Positions 1-10,175 of a DNA stretch of 64,000 nt are shown piece after piece. Source of the stretch: Rhizopus sp. PT2906 (taxonomy: Eukaryota > Mucoromycota > Mucoromycetes > Mucorales > Rhizopodaceae); the NCBI GenBank assembly GCA_025529335.1, contig JAMYHX010000197.1, forward strand, positions 1 through 64,000, in the 5' to 3' direction. Numbering within the stretch: position 1 is the first letter of the stretch; each line of letters starts with the position of its first letter. The notes under the pieces are model-generated. The model had not been told where the DNA came from. It saw only the letters and a program-made list of their open reading frames with translations, and did not search any database. The position numbers and the translations under genes are program-made.

Positions 1-1513
1 GATCTGGTGGTCACGCGACAGAAACTCTTATATAACTCAATTTACACTCAAGCCATTAACGGAACAAACCCCTTTTTTACAATAGCTTATTATTATTATT
101 GTAACTATTGTTTTTGGAAATTTATTTCAGTAGATGACATCGTAGAAGGACCAAGTTGTCAAAGGACTAAGTCGTCCCAAAAAGAAAACTAACAAAAAAG
201 AAAATTAGTATAAATAACATTAACCTCCAGCAACAAACCTACACTTTTAATATCACTTTTACAATCACCTTTAACTTCATTACTATATTATTCTTACAAT
301 AAATACTTATTGTACCTCTTATATAACTCTTTATTGATCTCTAAAAGCCCCTTGAAGTAACATTATACTTCATTGTAACTCTATTTTATCAAGCAAACCT
401 TATTGCTATCTCTGTTTGATCTATACAAGATCTGATGGTCATTTATCGAACCAATTATCATTAAATACCTTATTACAAGGCTACTTTATTATCAAGAACC
501 TACAACTATCAAGTAAAACTTATTAAACAACACAAGCCTAAGCCATAACAAGATACACATTTACATTATTTTATATTATTATTTTATATCATTATTATTT
601 TTATCAACATTGAAACAGTATAAATATCCTTAAATCATTTTTGAAATAAACGATATCGAATTCAGATCACAAAAACTTCTCTTATACTATCTTATATCTT
701 TAGCAACATTTGCTTAAGTAATTTCTTTATTTTATCTTTATACTTTATTTTTCAAGTCTTAGCATTATATTGCTCAATATTGAACTTATATTAAGATCTG
801 GTGGTCACTATAATACCAAATTCTACTTATAAACCCTTTTTTAAACCTTATTACTAACACATTTCATCTTACTAACGCCCATTAATATTTCTCTAAAGAA
901 CCAAACACTTCCTTTCAGGAACATAATTCCAATGTCATTCTTCTCGTCGCTACTCTTTTAAAAGAAAATCATCAACTAGTAAAAGATTTTCAATCTATTG
1001 TAAAGAAAGCGTTCATATATCTTTTTTGTATCTTTACAAGTTTATCACAAGAAACTATTATCTTACAAAAAAGTTCTGGTGATCAAATAACGACATATTA
1101 TCAACATATTCAGCAACATCTATACACAAAACCAAAATTTACATTATATTATTCAAGCTCAAAACTTGGCTCTTGCCTACATTTCGTCATCTTATAAACC
1201 TTTACTTTAACAATAAGTTCTTTGTCTATTCTAAGATAAAGACCGAAAGAATATCAGTTCTTTCCATTTACTGTGAAAATGATTAATTACTTTTTAATGA
1301 GTATATCCCTTATATATATGAAGGGGAAAAGCAATAACTTATATAAGCCTAATACTTACTACATATAATTCGTATTCATTATCATACACTATATTGCTAC
1401 AGATAGCAAGTCTCTTTAAAATGATATTATAAAAAAGTATAAATGATGAAAAAAGTGTACATGTGTTTATTTTTAAAAGAAAATACAAAGAAATGACATG
1501 ATGAATTAATCTA
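1..1513. repeat. AT-rich non-coding stretch with a recurring GATCTGGTGGTCAC-like motif
   Basis: No convincing gene is seen. The 14-mer gatctggtggtcac occurs exactly at 1-14 and 795-808, with a variant at 429-442 (gatctgatggtcat) and a weaker one at 1073-1085. The surroundings share short phrases such as cttatataactc (28 and 318). TGGTGGTCACG could pair with the 3' end of a tRNA (…CGTGACCACCA), as a retrotransposon primer-binding site does, but no flanking LTR or pol gene is visible. A short frame ending at 192 could be the tail of a gene that starts outside the window, preceded by a possible acceptor (tttcag at 124-129). Confidence 0.4.
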
Positions 1514-4153
1514 TTAAAACCTGAATACTTCCACCCTATAGACTGGTATACCTTGCTCGCCACCGAATTTGCCATTCTTTTTCTTTCTAAAGCGAGTCAA
1601 TTCATCATATGGTGCGTCCGCGTTCTCTTGTCTAGCTTTTCTTTCTAATGATTTCTTTGCGCGTGCATGCTTATGTTTACGGTTGTAAGCACCTAGGATG
1701 TTTCTCAGCTGCTCAAGGTCATCAATAACCTCAATCTCGTGAGAAGTCAGTTCACGCAAAGTATGAACAACAGATTGTAATGATGGTTCCAAGATAAGTG
1801 TTGGGAAGTGAACATCCAATATACTGTTACAAAAATCGACAATCTATATAAGAAGTAATAAGAAACAGAGTACATTAGATAGATAAAATGACCTACATTG
1901 CTACGATTGTTTAAATTCGAGGATTTTTCCTTTAACCAAACGGCAAGTGTCTGTAAGATAATAGGCAATTCGGCTGCATTAATTCGCTTTAGTGATTGCT
2001 GAAGGAAGATATCATTTCTAGGAGCTTCTACGATTGACTTGAAGTATGTGTTGAATCTAGCGGTGTCCCATTCTTTGCTATTTTCATTATGCATGCTGAT
2101 CAACGCCTTTATGAGCGTTACTAAGTCATTTTCAGGAATATCATGAACTGTTTCAAGTATAATAGGTAAAAGTGCCCATTCTTTTCTTTCCAGGAGCGCG
2201 TTGATGATGCCTTTTTCGCAGTAGTTACTACGAATAAGTGACTTCTTCATTAAATAAAGAAGTACATCCAGTGGCCAAAAGCCGTTGTCTCCCTGTGATT
2301 CAAAGCAGCGTGAAACAATCTTTGAGACAAAAAATTGAGACAGTTCAACCGACTTCTTTTTTGAAGGCTGAAATCTGTTCAACATAATGTTGCGATATTG
2401 CTCTGTCTTGGCCTCAAGATGGGCCTCCGTCATAGTTGTATCATTATCCTCGGCCACATCAATTCTCTTCACATGGATGTAATCAAAGAATGTGTCAACA
2501 AACTTGTCTTCAGAGATATCAGGACGTAGTAAGTCAGCAAGCACTTTTGCTTCCACATCTTGGATCTTGTGGATTTTCGATACCCATTTTTCATAAATTT
2601 CATCAGAGTCTTGTAAATCGGCTGAAAAGTGTATTTCACGCATTACTGTTTCTTTTCCGCTTCGTGAATAACCAATGTTGTCTGTTGAATCAAGATCCTC
2701 GCTGATGCCCATGAATTCAACTGTTTGCTTCATCTTTCCCATAGCTGCCATTAAAGAAACTGGCTCGCTGTAATAAGGACAGAGCATGACAACTGAAGTA
2801 GTGTCTACCGTCTTCTTTGATGACTTTTCATTATTTTTCGAGCCTTGTGCATCTATGAATGAAATCGTGATGGCTAAATGAGAGTTGGGTAAAGTGGCAA
2901 TGCTGCAAACACAGTTCTTGTTGGCTACGTTTTTCTCTGATGTCTTGATAGTCTGTTCTGCCTGTAATGTGCCATACTTGATATCCCAGACGCTCACGAC
3001 ATGCTCTGCTTCGCTGCTACCCTTTTTATTTCCTGTTCGAGGGGCGATCATGGCCACATAGCTGTCACCCAAAGGTGCAGTAGCTGCTACGTTACCTAGA
3101 GACTTGTCGCTAAATCGATATCCATTCAATTTGATGGATAAATGTTCGGTCAAATGACTTGCAATCTTCTTGGATGAGCTATATTTTAACTGTAGACGCC
3201 ATACAGTCCAAGTACCGGCTACGCTTAGAATAGTCAAACGTCCGTCAATGGGGTCTAAAGTGAATGCGATAGGTTTCTCGGCTAATTTAATATCGACGCT
3301 GGCAAGGTTATCTATACTTCTACGTTCGACATTGACATAATCAAGCTTTACTGTGTAAGTGTCTGATCCAACAGAGTTGCTGACAGTAACAACAATCGTA
3401 GATCTAGGAGGAACCATTGAGGACGGAATACAACAGTGAGCATTAGAAGTAACAAAGACAGTAGACCATACAACGCGAGTGTTTTTCTGACCCTTTTGCT
3501 TTGCAATTAAACGTTCGAGATCTTTGGTGTTTAATTCAACAGATCCACTTTCGCCAATCATAATAACATGTGATTGTAAGACAGGTGATATATGTATAGC
3601 ACTAATACGTTCATCAAACTGCAGGCTAGAATGTAAGATTGGTAGAATAATAATAAAAGAGATCTCTTACGCTTTTGGTAATGTGGTCCAAGTTGTCATT
3701 ATCGTTGTTCTTTATGTTCTTCCATAGCCAGACTGTTTTATATTCTTCGTCCTTTAGTAAATCAGGGCTGGAAGCTATAATAGCGTAGGTGTAATCAGTT
3801 GATTCAGGATCACTACCGCCGTCCTGATGAGTAGCTGGAGCAGCAAAGAGAACGCCAGGAGGTGCATTCCATGACTTTATACACTTTTGATCTATTGTCT
3901 AAAATGGAAGTGAGTTTATCTAGTTCTTATAGTACTGAATAAAAACTGTCTTTACGTTGTATATCTTAAAGCCTTCGCCCTGAACGGTGACAGCTACTTG
4001 ATCAGCCGTATCAGAGCGATCGGCAGTATGGATGGGGTCCAAAACGGATTCCAAAGCATTGATGCTGACAGTGAATAAGCGACTACTGTCCTCATTGAGT
4101 TTCTTATTAAACCGTGCAAGTGGAAATGCTTCCTCTAAGACAAAGCCTGGCAT
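1514..4153 (-). CDS. NOL11: NOL11-like U3 snoRNP / small-subunit processome protein
   Basis: Probable nucleolar component of the pre-18S rRNA processing machinery (t-UTP/UTP-A type subcomplex). Four exons can be set: 4153-3956, 3898-3671, 3618-1897 and 1843-1514, all in frame with GT-AG introns, giving about 825 residues. The N-terminal half looks like a degenerate beta-propeller (WTVWRLQLKY, VVSVWDIKYG), and the C-terminal half is helical. The C-terminus (LDVHFPTLILEP … VYRVEVFRF) matches the ending of metazoan NOL11, which also has an ILDAHF-like start and a YSIEVLELF-like last strand. The start is the first Met of exon 1. A divergent Utp8 is the alternative name in yeasts. Family assignment is from recognised C-terminal similarity; the nucleolar role is inferred from the family. 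Confidence 0.72.
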
Positions 4154-4258
4154 TGAGTATTGTTGTAGAATAACAAAAAAAAAAGATATGAAAAAAGTGT
4201 AAATAATTTGGCAGGAAGTGAGGCTTAGATCGGTGTTTGAATGAGCTGTTTATTGAGT

Positions 4259-5886
4259 TTATGCATTTTTCCAAGTAATTTTGAGTTGAAGGCTGACGGG
4301 TAAAGCTGCATCTGTCACAGTTATGTATTCTCCTTCGCTTACAAATTCGCTCAACAGCTTATCAAGATTAGGTAAAGTAGCCTGATTTAGCGCCTTTGGA
4401 GCCTGCATGTAGATAGACTTGGTTGCTGTACGCAAGCTGGGCTTTTTCAATTGTCTATTGCAAAGGTATGTTTAGTTCAATACCATTAAAAAAACAAAAA
4501 AAAGGGGGGGGGATTACGTGTCAGATCGTTCAGCGAGGTATTCAATTAGCTGATTGACCGTGATGTCTTTATCAAGCTCAGCTGTCTTTGATTCATTTCC
4601 ACAAACTGGACATTCAGGCTTCTTTTGGTGTTCAAACGTATAAGTATACACACCAGCGTCGCCTGTGTACATCATATAATTGTTAAGATGAGGAGCTACG
4701 CACGTGGCTAGTTTATAAGCTTCGTTACAGCATGATGCTGTTATATAATGTAAGGGTTACTTTATAAAACATGCTATTTTTTGTTTTTTACCTGCAATAA
4801 TTGCATTGGTGGATGCGATTGCGGGAATGATGTTTTTGACTACACCCTGAGTGAGGGAATAAGTGACACCAGTTATATTGAACTGTTTTGCTCTTGTTAG
4901 AGCTTGCTGGTATAGCCAATTAATGTCCTCTGGGTTGTCTGTATCATACTTTTTAGATCCCCATACACGGGGCCATTCCAAGACGGATGCCCATTCGATA
5001 CAGTGTTCAGGTAAGCGTGGTGTGTTTGCAATTGTGCAAATAGGGAATGTGGTAGGTTTACTGAGCATGTCTAATGAACACTCGTAACAAGAAGTGATTG
5101 TAGGCAAAATGATACGAGCCTGTCCCTTGAATCCCTCGGTTCCTCCATCGATCAAGGGCTTCCAAGTGTGCTCCATATCATCTTCATCCACCATTTCTAT
5201 GATCTTGGCATTAATCCATCTTCTTGCTTCCACCGAATCAAGGCCACAGATGATCAACTGGAATTGCTTATAGTACTCATCATCTTTATCTTGTATCTTT
5301 CCAAAGTAACTGTAAAGCAATCATTAGTACGTCATATCATCTTATTCTGCTATACATACGGTGTCACTTGTACACCGGGTACTCGACTCATAACAAACTC
5401 TGCGGCAACCATAGCCTTTGACTTGCCAATGTCTTTTTTTCTAAACAAAAACTGACGGTTGAGGTTACTTAGGTCGATTGTATCCATGTCAATAACATGT
5501 ATTTGTTTAAATCCAGTCAAGGCTAAATTCTTTAATATCTCACATCCCAATCCTCCTGCGCCTATAACGAGGATTTTGCATTCTTCAAGTGCTGTTTTAA
5601 TCTATCAATTGTCAATAAGATGACATCATAACATGCAGACACACAAAACATACTTTTGAAGCATCAAGTGTGTCAATGATGCCTTTCTCAACATTATTTT
5701 CGTTTGCGTCTTGCATGTCAACATCTGAAGGTGTTGCTACTGCCATTTCTTTTTTTTTTTTATGTTAGTAGCAGGAATAAAATAAATAAATACACATATT
5801 TCACCTTCGTCGCTAAGAGAAGTTAAGGTTTTTTGTCTTTTAGAATCAGGCATTGTCATTGGTTCTTGTCGTTTATTACCTTCCAT
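4259..5886 (-). CDS. UBA3: NEDD8-activating enzyme E1 catalytic subunit (UBA3)
   Basis: Catalytic half of the heterodimeric NEDD8 E1. It adenylates NEDD8/Rub1, forms a thioester and passes it to Ubc12 for cullin neddylation. The ATP-binding glycine motif LVIGAGGLGCEILKN lies near the N-terminus, followed by VIDMDTIDLSNLNRQFLF. The catalytic cysteine sits in FPICTIANTPRLPEHCIEW. Two CxxC pairs, SCYEC and ECPVC, are zinc ligands. The C-terminal ubiquitin-fold, which binds the E2, begins near KPSLRTATKSIYMQ. At least six exons are visible; exon 1 runs from 5886 to the donor in SDE|E, spliced before MAVATPSD with a perfect TACTAAC branch point. The last intron has an odd C9 run just after its donor (about 4505-4513). 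The partner ULA1/APPBP1 is not in this window. Confidence 0.93.
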
Positions 5887-5987
5887 GCAATGGTTAAGAA
5901 AAAGAGAGAAAAAAGAGTGTTTATTTTTTATACAAGTCAAAAGTACGTGGGGGTCTTTTCTCTTCCTCTCCGCGCGCGTGTATACGT

Positions 5988-6583
5988 TTATTCTTGCTCT
6001 GTACGCGAAGCTACTAATTCTAAGTTATCATCGTAGCCATCTATAATGAATATAAATGTGTAAATCAATTATTTCGACCAACAAAAAGTTCTTCTTACGC
6101 TTTTGAAAATCTTTTAATGTTTCTTCTGGTTCAGAAACTGTTTGCATGTAATACATTTGATAGAATCCTGAAAACAATAGGTTATTGTTGTCATCTACTT
6201 CAAAGGATTCGATAATTTCATCAATCACAGAGTCTTCAAACTAACATTAATATTTAATAATCATCACTTTTACACATGATTGTCTTTCTTTACAGGACGA
6301 CCATTGGTGGCTGTGGCAAAATCTTGAATTTCTTTCAAATTCCATTTACCATCCTTGTCCTATATATACATTATAAGTATGTGTGCACAAATGTGAGACT
6401 AGTTATTTACTTTATCAAAGTTGTCAAATATGGCTCTTAAAATCTATCATTCTTTTTTAAGTGGCGTTATTATCAAAGGGGGGATGGATAAAGAAAATAA
6501 ACCTTCTCAGTCTTTGGTGTCAATTCACCCGTGTCTTCATCAAACAATAGATGATAGTTCGTTTTCTTTTCTTCTTTTGACAT
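5988..6583 (-). CDS. small EF-hand protein
   Basis: Encodes about 120 residues over four exons: MSKEEKKTNYHLLFDEDTG…, then ILRAIFDNFDK, then DKDGKWNLKEIQDF…, then FEDSVIDEIIESFEV…, ending HGYDDNLELVASRTEQE. The frame is open across each junction. A canonical calcium-binding EF-hand loop (D-K-D-K-D-G-K-W-N-L-K-E) is split by an intron after its first DK. A second, degenerate hand (EVDDNNNLLFSGFYQMY) lacks the final acidic residue. The tail YYMQTVSEPEETLKDFQKHGY is distinctive, but I cannot name the family. Calcium binding by the first hand is likely from the motif; any target is unknown. The start is the first Met of the first exon. It ends about 100 bp upstream of the UBA3 start, both on minus. 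Confidence 0.7.
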
Positions 6584-7514
6584 GTATTAAAAGCAAAAAG
6601 TAAAAAAATTTAATGTGTTTAAATTGGTATAAAAGTGGTACAGGGTTTTAAGTGCCTTCAGCGATACCCGAGGCGGAATCAAAGTCTGACTTGTTTTCTT
6701 TTGTTACTTTGATGCTGTGGTCCCTTTCTTTTTCGTTTATTGTCTTCCTTGGTGTAGCCTGTCTCTCAGAGTGATGTTAAACCTACTAGATTGCCGGGTC
6801 TTCATACAACTTTGATTTTTATCAGCACTGGTCACATTAGCACAATTAGCTTCACCAACATTGACGATACCTTTTGTACCATCAACATTACTGCGCTAGC
6901 CTCACCAATGATAGCCTCGCTACTGGTAGCATCAGCATAACCAATATCATCACTGGCACTACTGTCGTTGGTAGCGTCACAAATACTTGTACCGAAAATG
7001 ATGTCCTCATTGCAGTAATATTCCTTTAAATATTCTGAGACCTGAGTCTTTACTTCAAGATACTTGACAAATACTTTAGCTTTATTCAATTATGCACGTT
7101 AATAAATATATGTGAATAATGAATAATATCTTACTCTGTCTAAAATTATAAAGTCTTTTGTTGATTTTCATTAGTATGACAATACATCTTCCAGTTAAAT
7201 TCATGCAATTGTCAGCTTACATAATATAAGACATAAGAGTAAAGCTCTCATCAAGAAAAGCCCATTTAATATGCTTTTGATATCCCATCAGCAATCTTTC
7301 AATCAAAATGAGGAAAGGTAAAATAAGGTGGTCCATATTCTCCATCAAATCTCTGTAACTGTCTCTTTTTGAAAAGGCCCACAAAGGATTTTTATTTAGT
7401 TTCACTTGTAAATTTGTAATGATATCTACTGAAAATGGAGTTTGTCCAATAAAATCTTTCAGTGATCTCTTGAAAGCTTTGTGATTGCCCTTCTTTAGGT
7501 TAAAATATGGTATC
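6584..7514. other. gap with possible degenerate coding sequence, no recognised gene
   Basis: On the minus strand 7217 to about 7500 stays open for some 95 codons (KAFKRSLKDFIGQTPFSVD … GYQKHIKWAFLDES), and 6832-7089 for 85 codons (VFVKYLEVKTQVSEYLKEYY …). Both follow the FYVE gene directly and neither is recognised. The second contains an Ala/Ser/Asp-rich low-complexity part. They could be remnants of a mobile element or a poorly conserved gene. I see no splice-linked frame joining them. Confidence 0.3.
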
Positions 7515-9684
7515 TTATGAAGGAGGCAAGCCACCAAGTTTAGCATAACAATTATCACAAACACGTTGATGCTGTGACGAAAGGACTTCCAATGATTCAA
7601 AGGGTCCACGAGGATCCTGTAGGATCTGAGATGGTTGAAGGTAAGCACGGGAGGTCGAACATCGGTCACAATGAATCGTGCCACAGCATCGACAATGGTG
7701 TCTTCGAAGTAAGAGACCAAATCGTCGCTTACAACCTCTGCACTCTTTCACATCTGTATCAAATTCCCAAACATACTTCTTCACTTGCTCTCTTTCTGGT
7801 TCTCGACTTGGTTCTTCTTCTTCTTCTTCTGTTCCATGACCAACAAGGTCGACATGACTAAGACTTGAGCTCTCGAATAAATTGTCTTGCCAGTTCACGA
7901 TGATAGTCGTGTCTCTCGACCAAGGATTTGAATCCAAATCAGCTGTATTATTCCCAGTTGTCGTAATTGTTGCTGCTGTTGCCGTTGCTACCGTTGTTGC
8001 TGTCGTCGTTGCCGTGTTAGCAACACCAGATGATGAATGTCTGCTCTCGGCAAAGCCCAACTCACGAGCAAGTTCCGAGTTATGTTGCTTTATTACAGGC
8101 GATATAGGTGTAGCTACCGTTGGAGCAAGTTGAGCTATCTGAGAATTTAACTTTTCAATTTGTAGGGTATATGACGTGACAAGGGTATTTGCTTGCTGTA
8201 ACCTATACTGGTTTCCGTCATTTTTCATGCCTGAACGAAGCAACTGAACGGCTTCTTCAAGCGAACGCAATTCTACCGTCAGTTGTTGAACTTTACTAGT
8301 TGCATTCAACGAGACAGACTCTGTTTTCGAATTTTGCACGATATCTTCTGCTTTACAGAGGTAGTCGTCCTGTTCGTCACTCATGATATTGCCCAAGTGG
8401 TTTCCCTTTAACAGATCCATCCTACGTTTCATCACCCAAATCCATTTCCTGCGTCTGACCCATCCGTATCCACTTGTGGGCATCGTGGGCACCCATTTTT
8501 CATCTGGTTCATCAAATGAACGAGCGTATTGCCACCCGGATGCTGCATCAACCCGTGGATCACTGTAGTCAATTTGCCAATCAGTCAACCAAAACCAGTC
8601 GGTACTACCATGATCATTCTGGGGTAGTCGAACTTGTTCCTTTGTACAGGATTGGCCCGAGGGATAAATCGACCAAGGACCATGTTTTGTTACAGTATTG
8701 GGTGAAAAGTGAGGCTTTGATAGCAATCCAAGCATCGAAGACGATTTTTCATTTTCATGAAGAACGATCATGACGGTAACGTGATAGTCAAGTAACTGAT
8801 ATGGGCTCGAATGCTGCATTTCCCACCATGACTTTCCAGCCTTATAAAGCATATCGCAGATATAGGATTCTCCAGCTGCTGCGCTCACATCATATGCAGC
8901 TTCTCCAAAATTATTTTTGATAAGCGGGTTGGCGTGTGCTTCTGTCAGGAGATATTCGACAATGTTTGTATAGCCTTTTGAGGCAGCATTTACTATACAA
9001 GAAGATAAGTATCAACAAATGTCCAATTCTTCTCTCTCTCCTTTTTATTCTTTTTCTTTTTACTGAGTGGAGTATGTCCCATCTTGCTTTTGACATCGAC
9101 ACGTGCTCCTTGTTGAACAAGCAAACGTGCAATGGATAAATATCCCCGGGCACATGCATTATGTAACGCCGTCCAGCCATCTTTATCTTTCAGGTGAACG
9201 TCAGCCTTTTTTGATATAAGATATTGAACTATATTATGGTGTCCATTATAGGCAGCTTTGGATAATGCCGTCTAAAGTGTATGATTAGTTTTCTTTCTTT
9301 TTATTTAGTTATCATTATTATTATTACCTCCCCTTCTCTATCTTTAACATCGATAGAAGCTGAATAGTCATCAACAAGACACTGAACGGTTGTCAAATGT
9401 CCTCTTGAAGCAGCAAAATGTAAAGGAGTTAGTCCAGTTGAGTGGTGAGGTTCATTAACAGCCTTTTGTGGTGTACGTAAAAGAGGCAAGATTTGTTTCA
9501 ACAAATTCAAGTCACCCAAAGTGGCGATAGAGTGTAGACTGTTGTTGATTGGTGTCTTTTGTATTTTTGTGTGAGGAGGCATGGTAATTGGTAGCTTTAT
9601 AAAGTTATTATGTGCATTTCCATAGTATTTGTGCTGCTGGCCAGGAATAGGAGGCGTACAAAACTCGAGAATGTCCACTCCCAT
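7515..9684 (-). CDS. ankyrin-DysF-FYVE protein, probable PI3P-binding endosomal protein
   Basis: Starts at MGVDILEFC and has five ankyrin-like repeats (SLHSIATLGDL, GLTPLHFAASRGHL, TALSKAAYNGHH, GWTALHNACARGYL, NAASKGYTNIVEYL) in the first ~250 residues, spread over three exons. A DysF/peroxin-like block follows (WFWLTDWQIDYSD and RRRKWIWVMKRR). Then comes a short coiled coil (VQQLTVELRSLEEAVQLL) and a C-terminal FYVE finger. All FYVE signatures are present: WEFD (WxxD), RRHHCRCCG (RxHHCRxCG) and QRVCDNC (RVC), so PI3P binding is expected. Introns interrupt the ankyrin part near 9328-9270 and about 9080-9000. Homologues of this domain order occur in fungi, but I know no established name. Position in the endosome/vacuole system is inferred from FYVE and DysF. 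Confidence 0.88.
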
Positions 9685-9755
9685 TGTTTGTTGTGTAAAA
9701 GAGAAAAGAGCACAAGGAACAGCTCTTAATACAGTGTTGTGATCTGAGATCGAAA

Positions 9756-10175
9756 ATGAGACGCTTCCTTTTTTCTTATTTGGATAAAACATTTATAGGT
9801 TTCTTTTTAGACGACTTCATTAACTATAAGCTCGTTATTCAATCATACATCGATGACCACACGGGCTCAGGTAATAGCAAAGAAACTGGGGATTTCACAT
9901 TTCAATATAGAGATCTTACTAAATTGGCCGATCTTGACACTGTTCCTGTCCCTGAATGCATAATGGAGGAGTTCTTTACAGTGTTAGAAAGGGCCATTAT
10001 CAGTAAAGATCCAATAGAGAGCTCAGAAAAGCTTTGGTTGAAACAAAAGATTCAATATTATGTAACTTTGTTTGTGGATGATGATGAACTCATGGATTTC
10101 AGAAGAGTGAGAGAGAAAGAGCAAGCCTTAGAAGATATTTGCAGATTTGTCAAAGTCTCTGACGTGTTTAATTAG
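9756..10175 (+). CDS. hypothetical protein, unrecognised, possibly a mobile-element fragment
   Basis: Open for 139 codons on the strand opposite the FYVE gene, only 71 bp from its start. The protein is acidic and helical after residue 35 (FQYRDLTKLADLDTVPVPE, SSEKLWLKQKIQYYVTLFV, RVREKEQALEDICRFVK), with amino-acid use like a real protein. The first ~20 residues (MRRFLFSYLDKTFIGFF) are hydrophobic and may be spurious, in which case translation starts later or in an unseen exon. No domain is recognised. It lies at the edge of a relic-rich gap, so it may be a leftover of a mobile element. Confidence 0.45.
   Translation: MRRFLFSYLDKTFIGFFLDDFINYKLVIQSYIDDHTGSGNSKETGDFTFQYRDLTKLADLDTVPVPECIMEEFFTVLERAIISKDPIESSEKLWLKQKIQYYVTLFVDDDELMDFRRVREKEQALEDICRFVKVSDVFN

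Noticed and set aside
7574..8133. Plus-strand Val/Ala-rich frames opposite the FYVE gene
   Set aside because: Antisense of Thr/Ala and Gln-rich low complexity.
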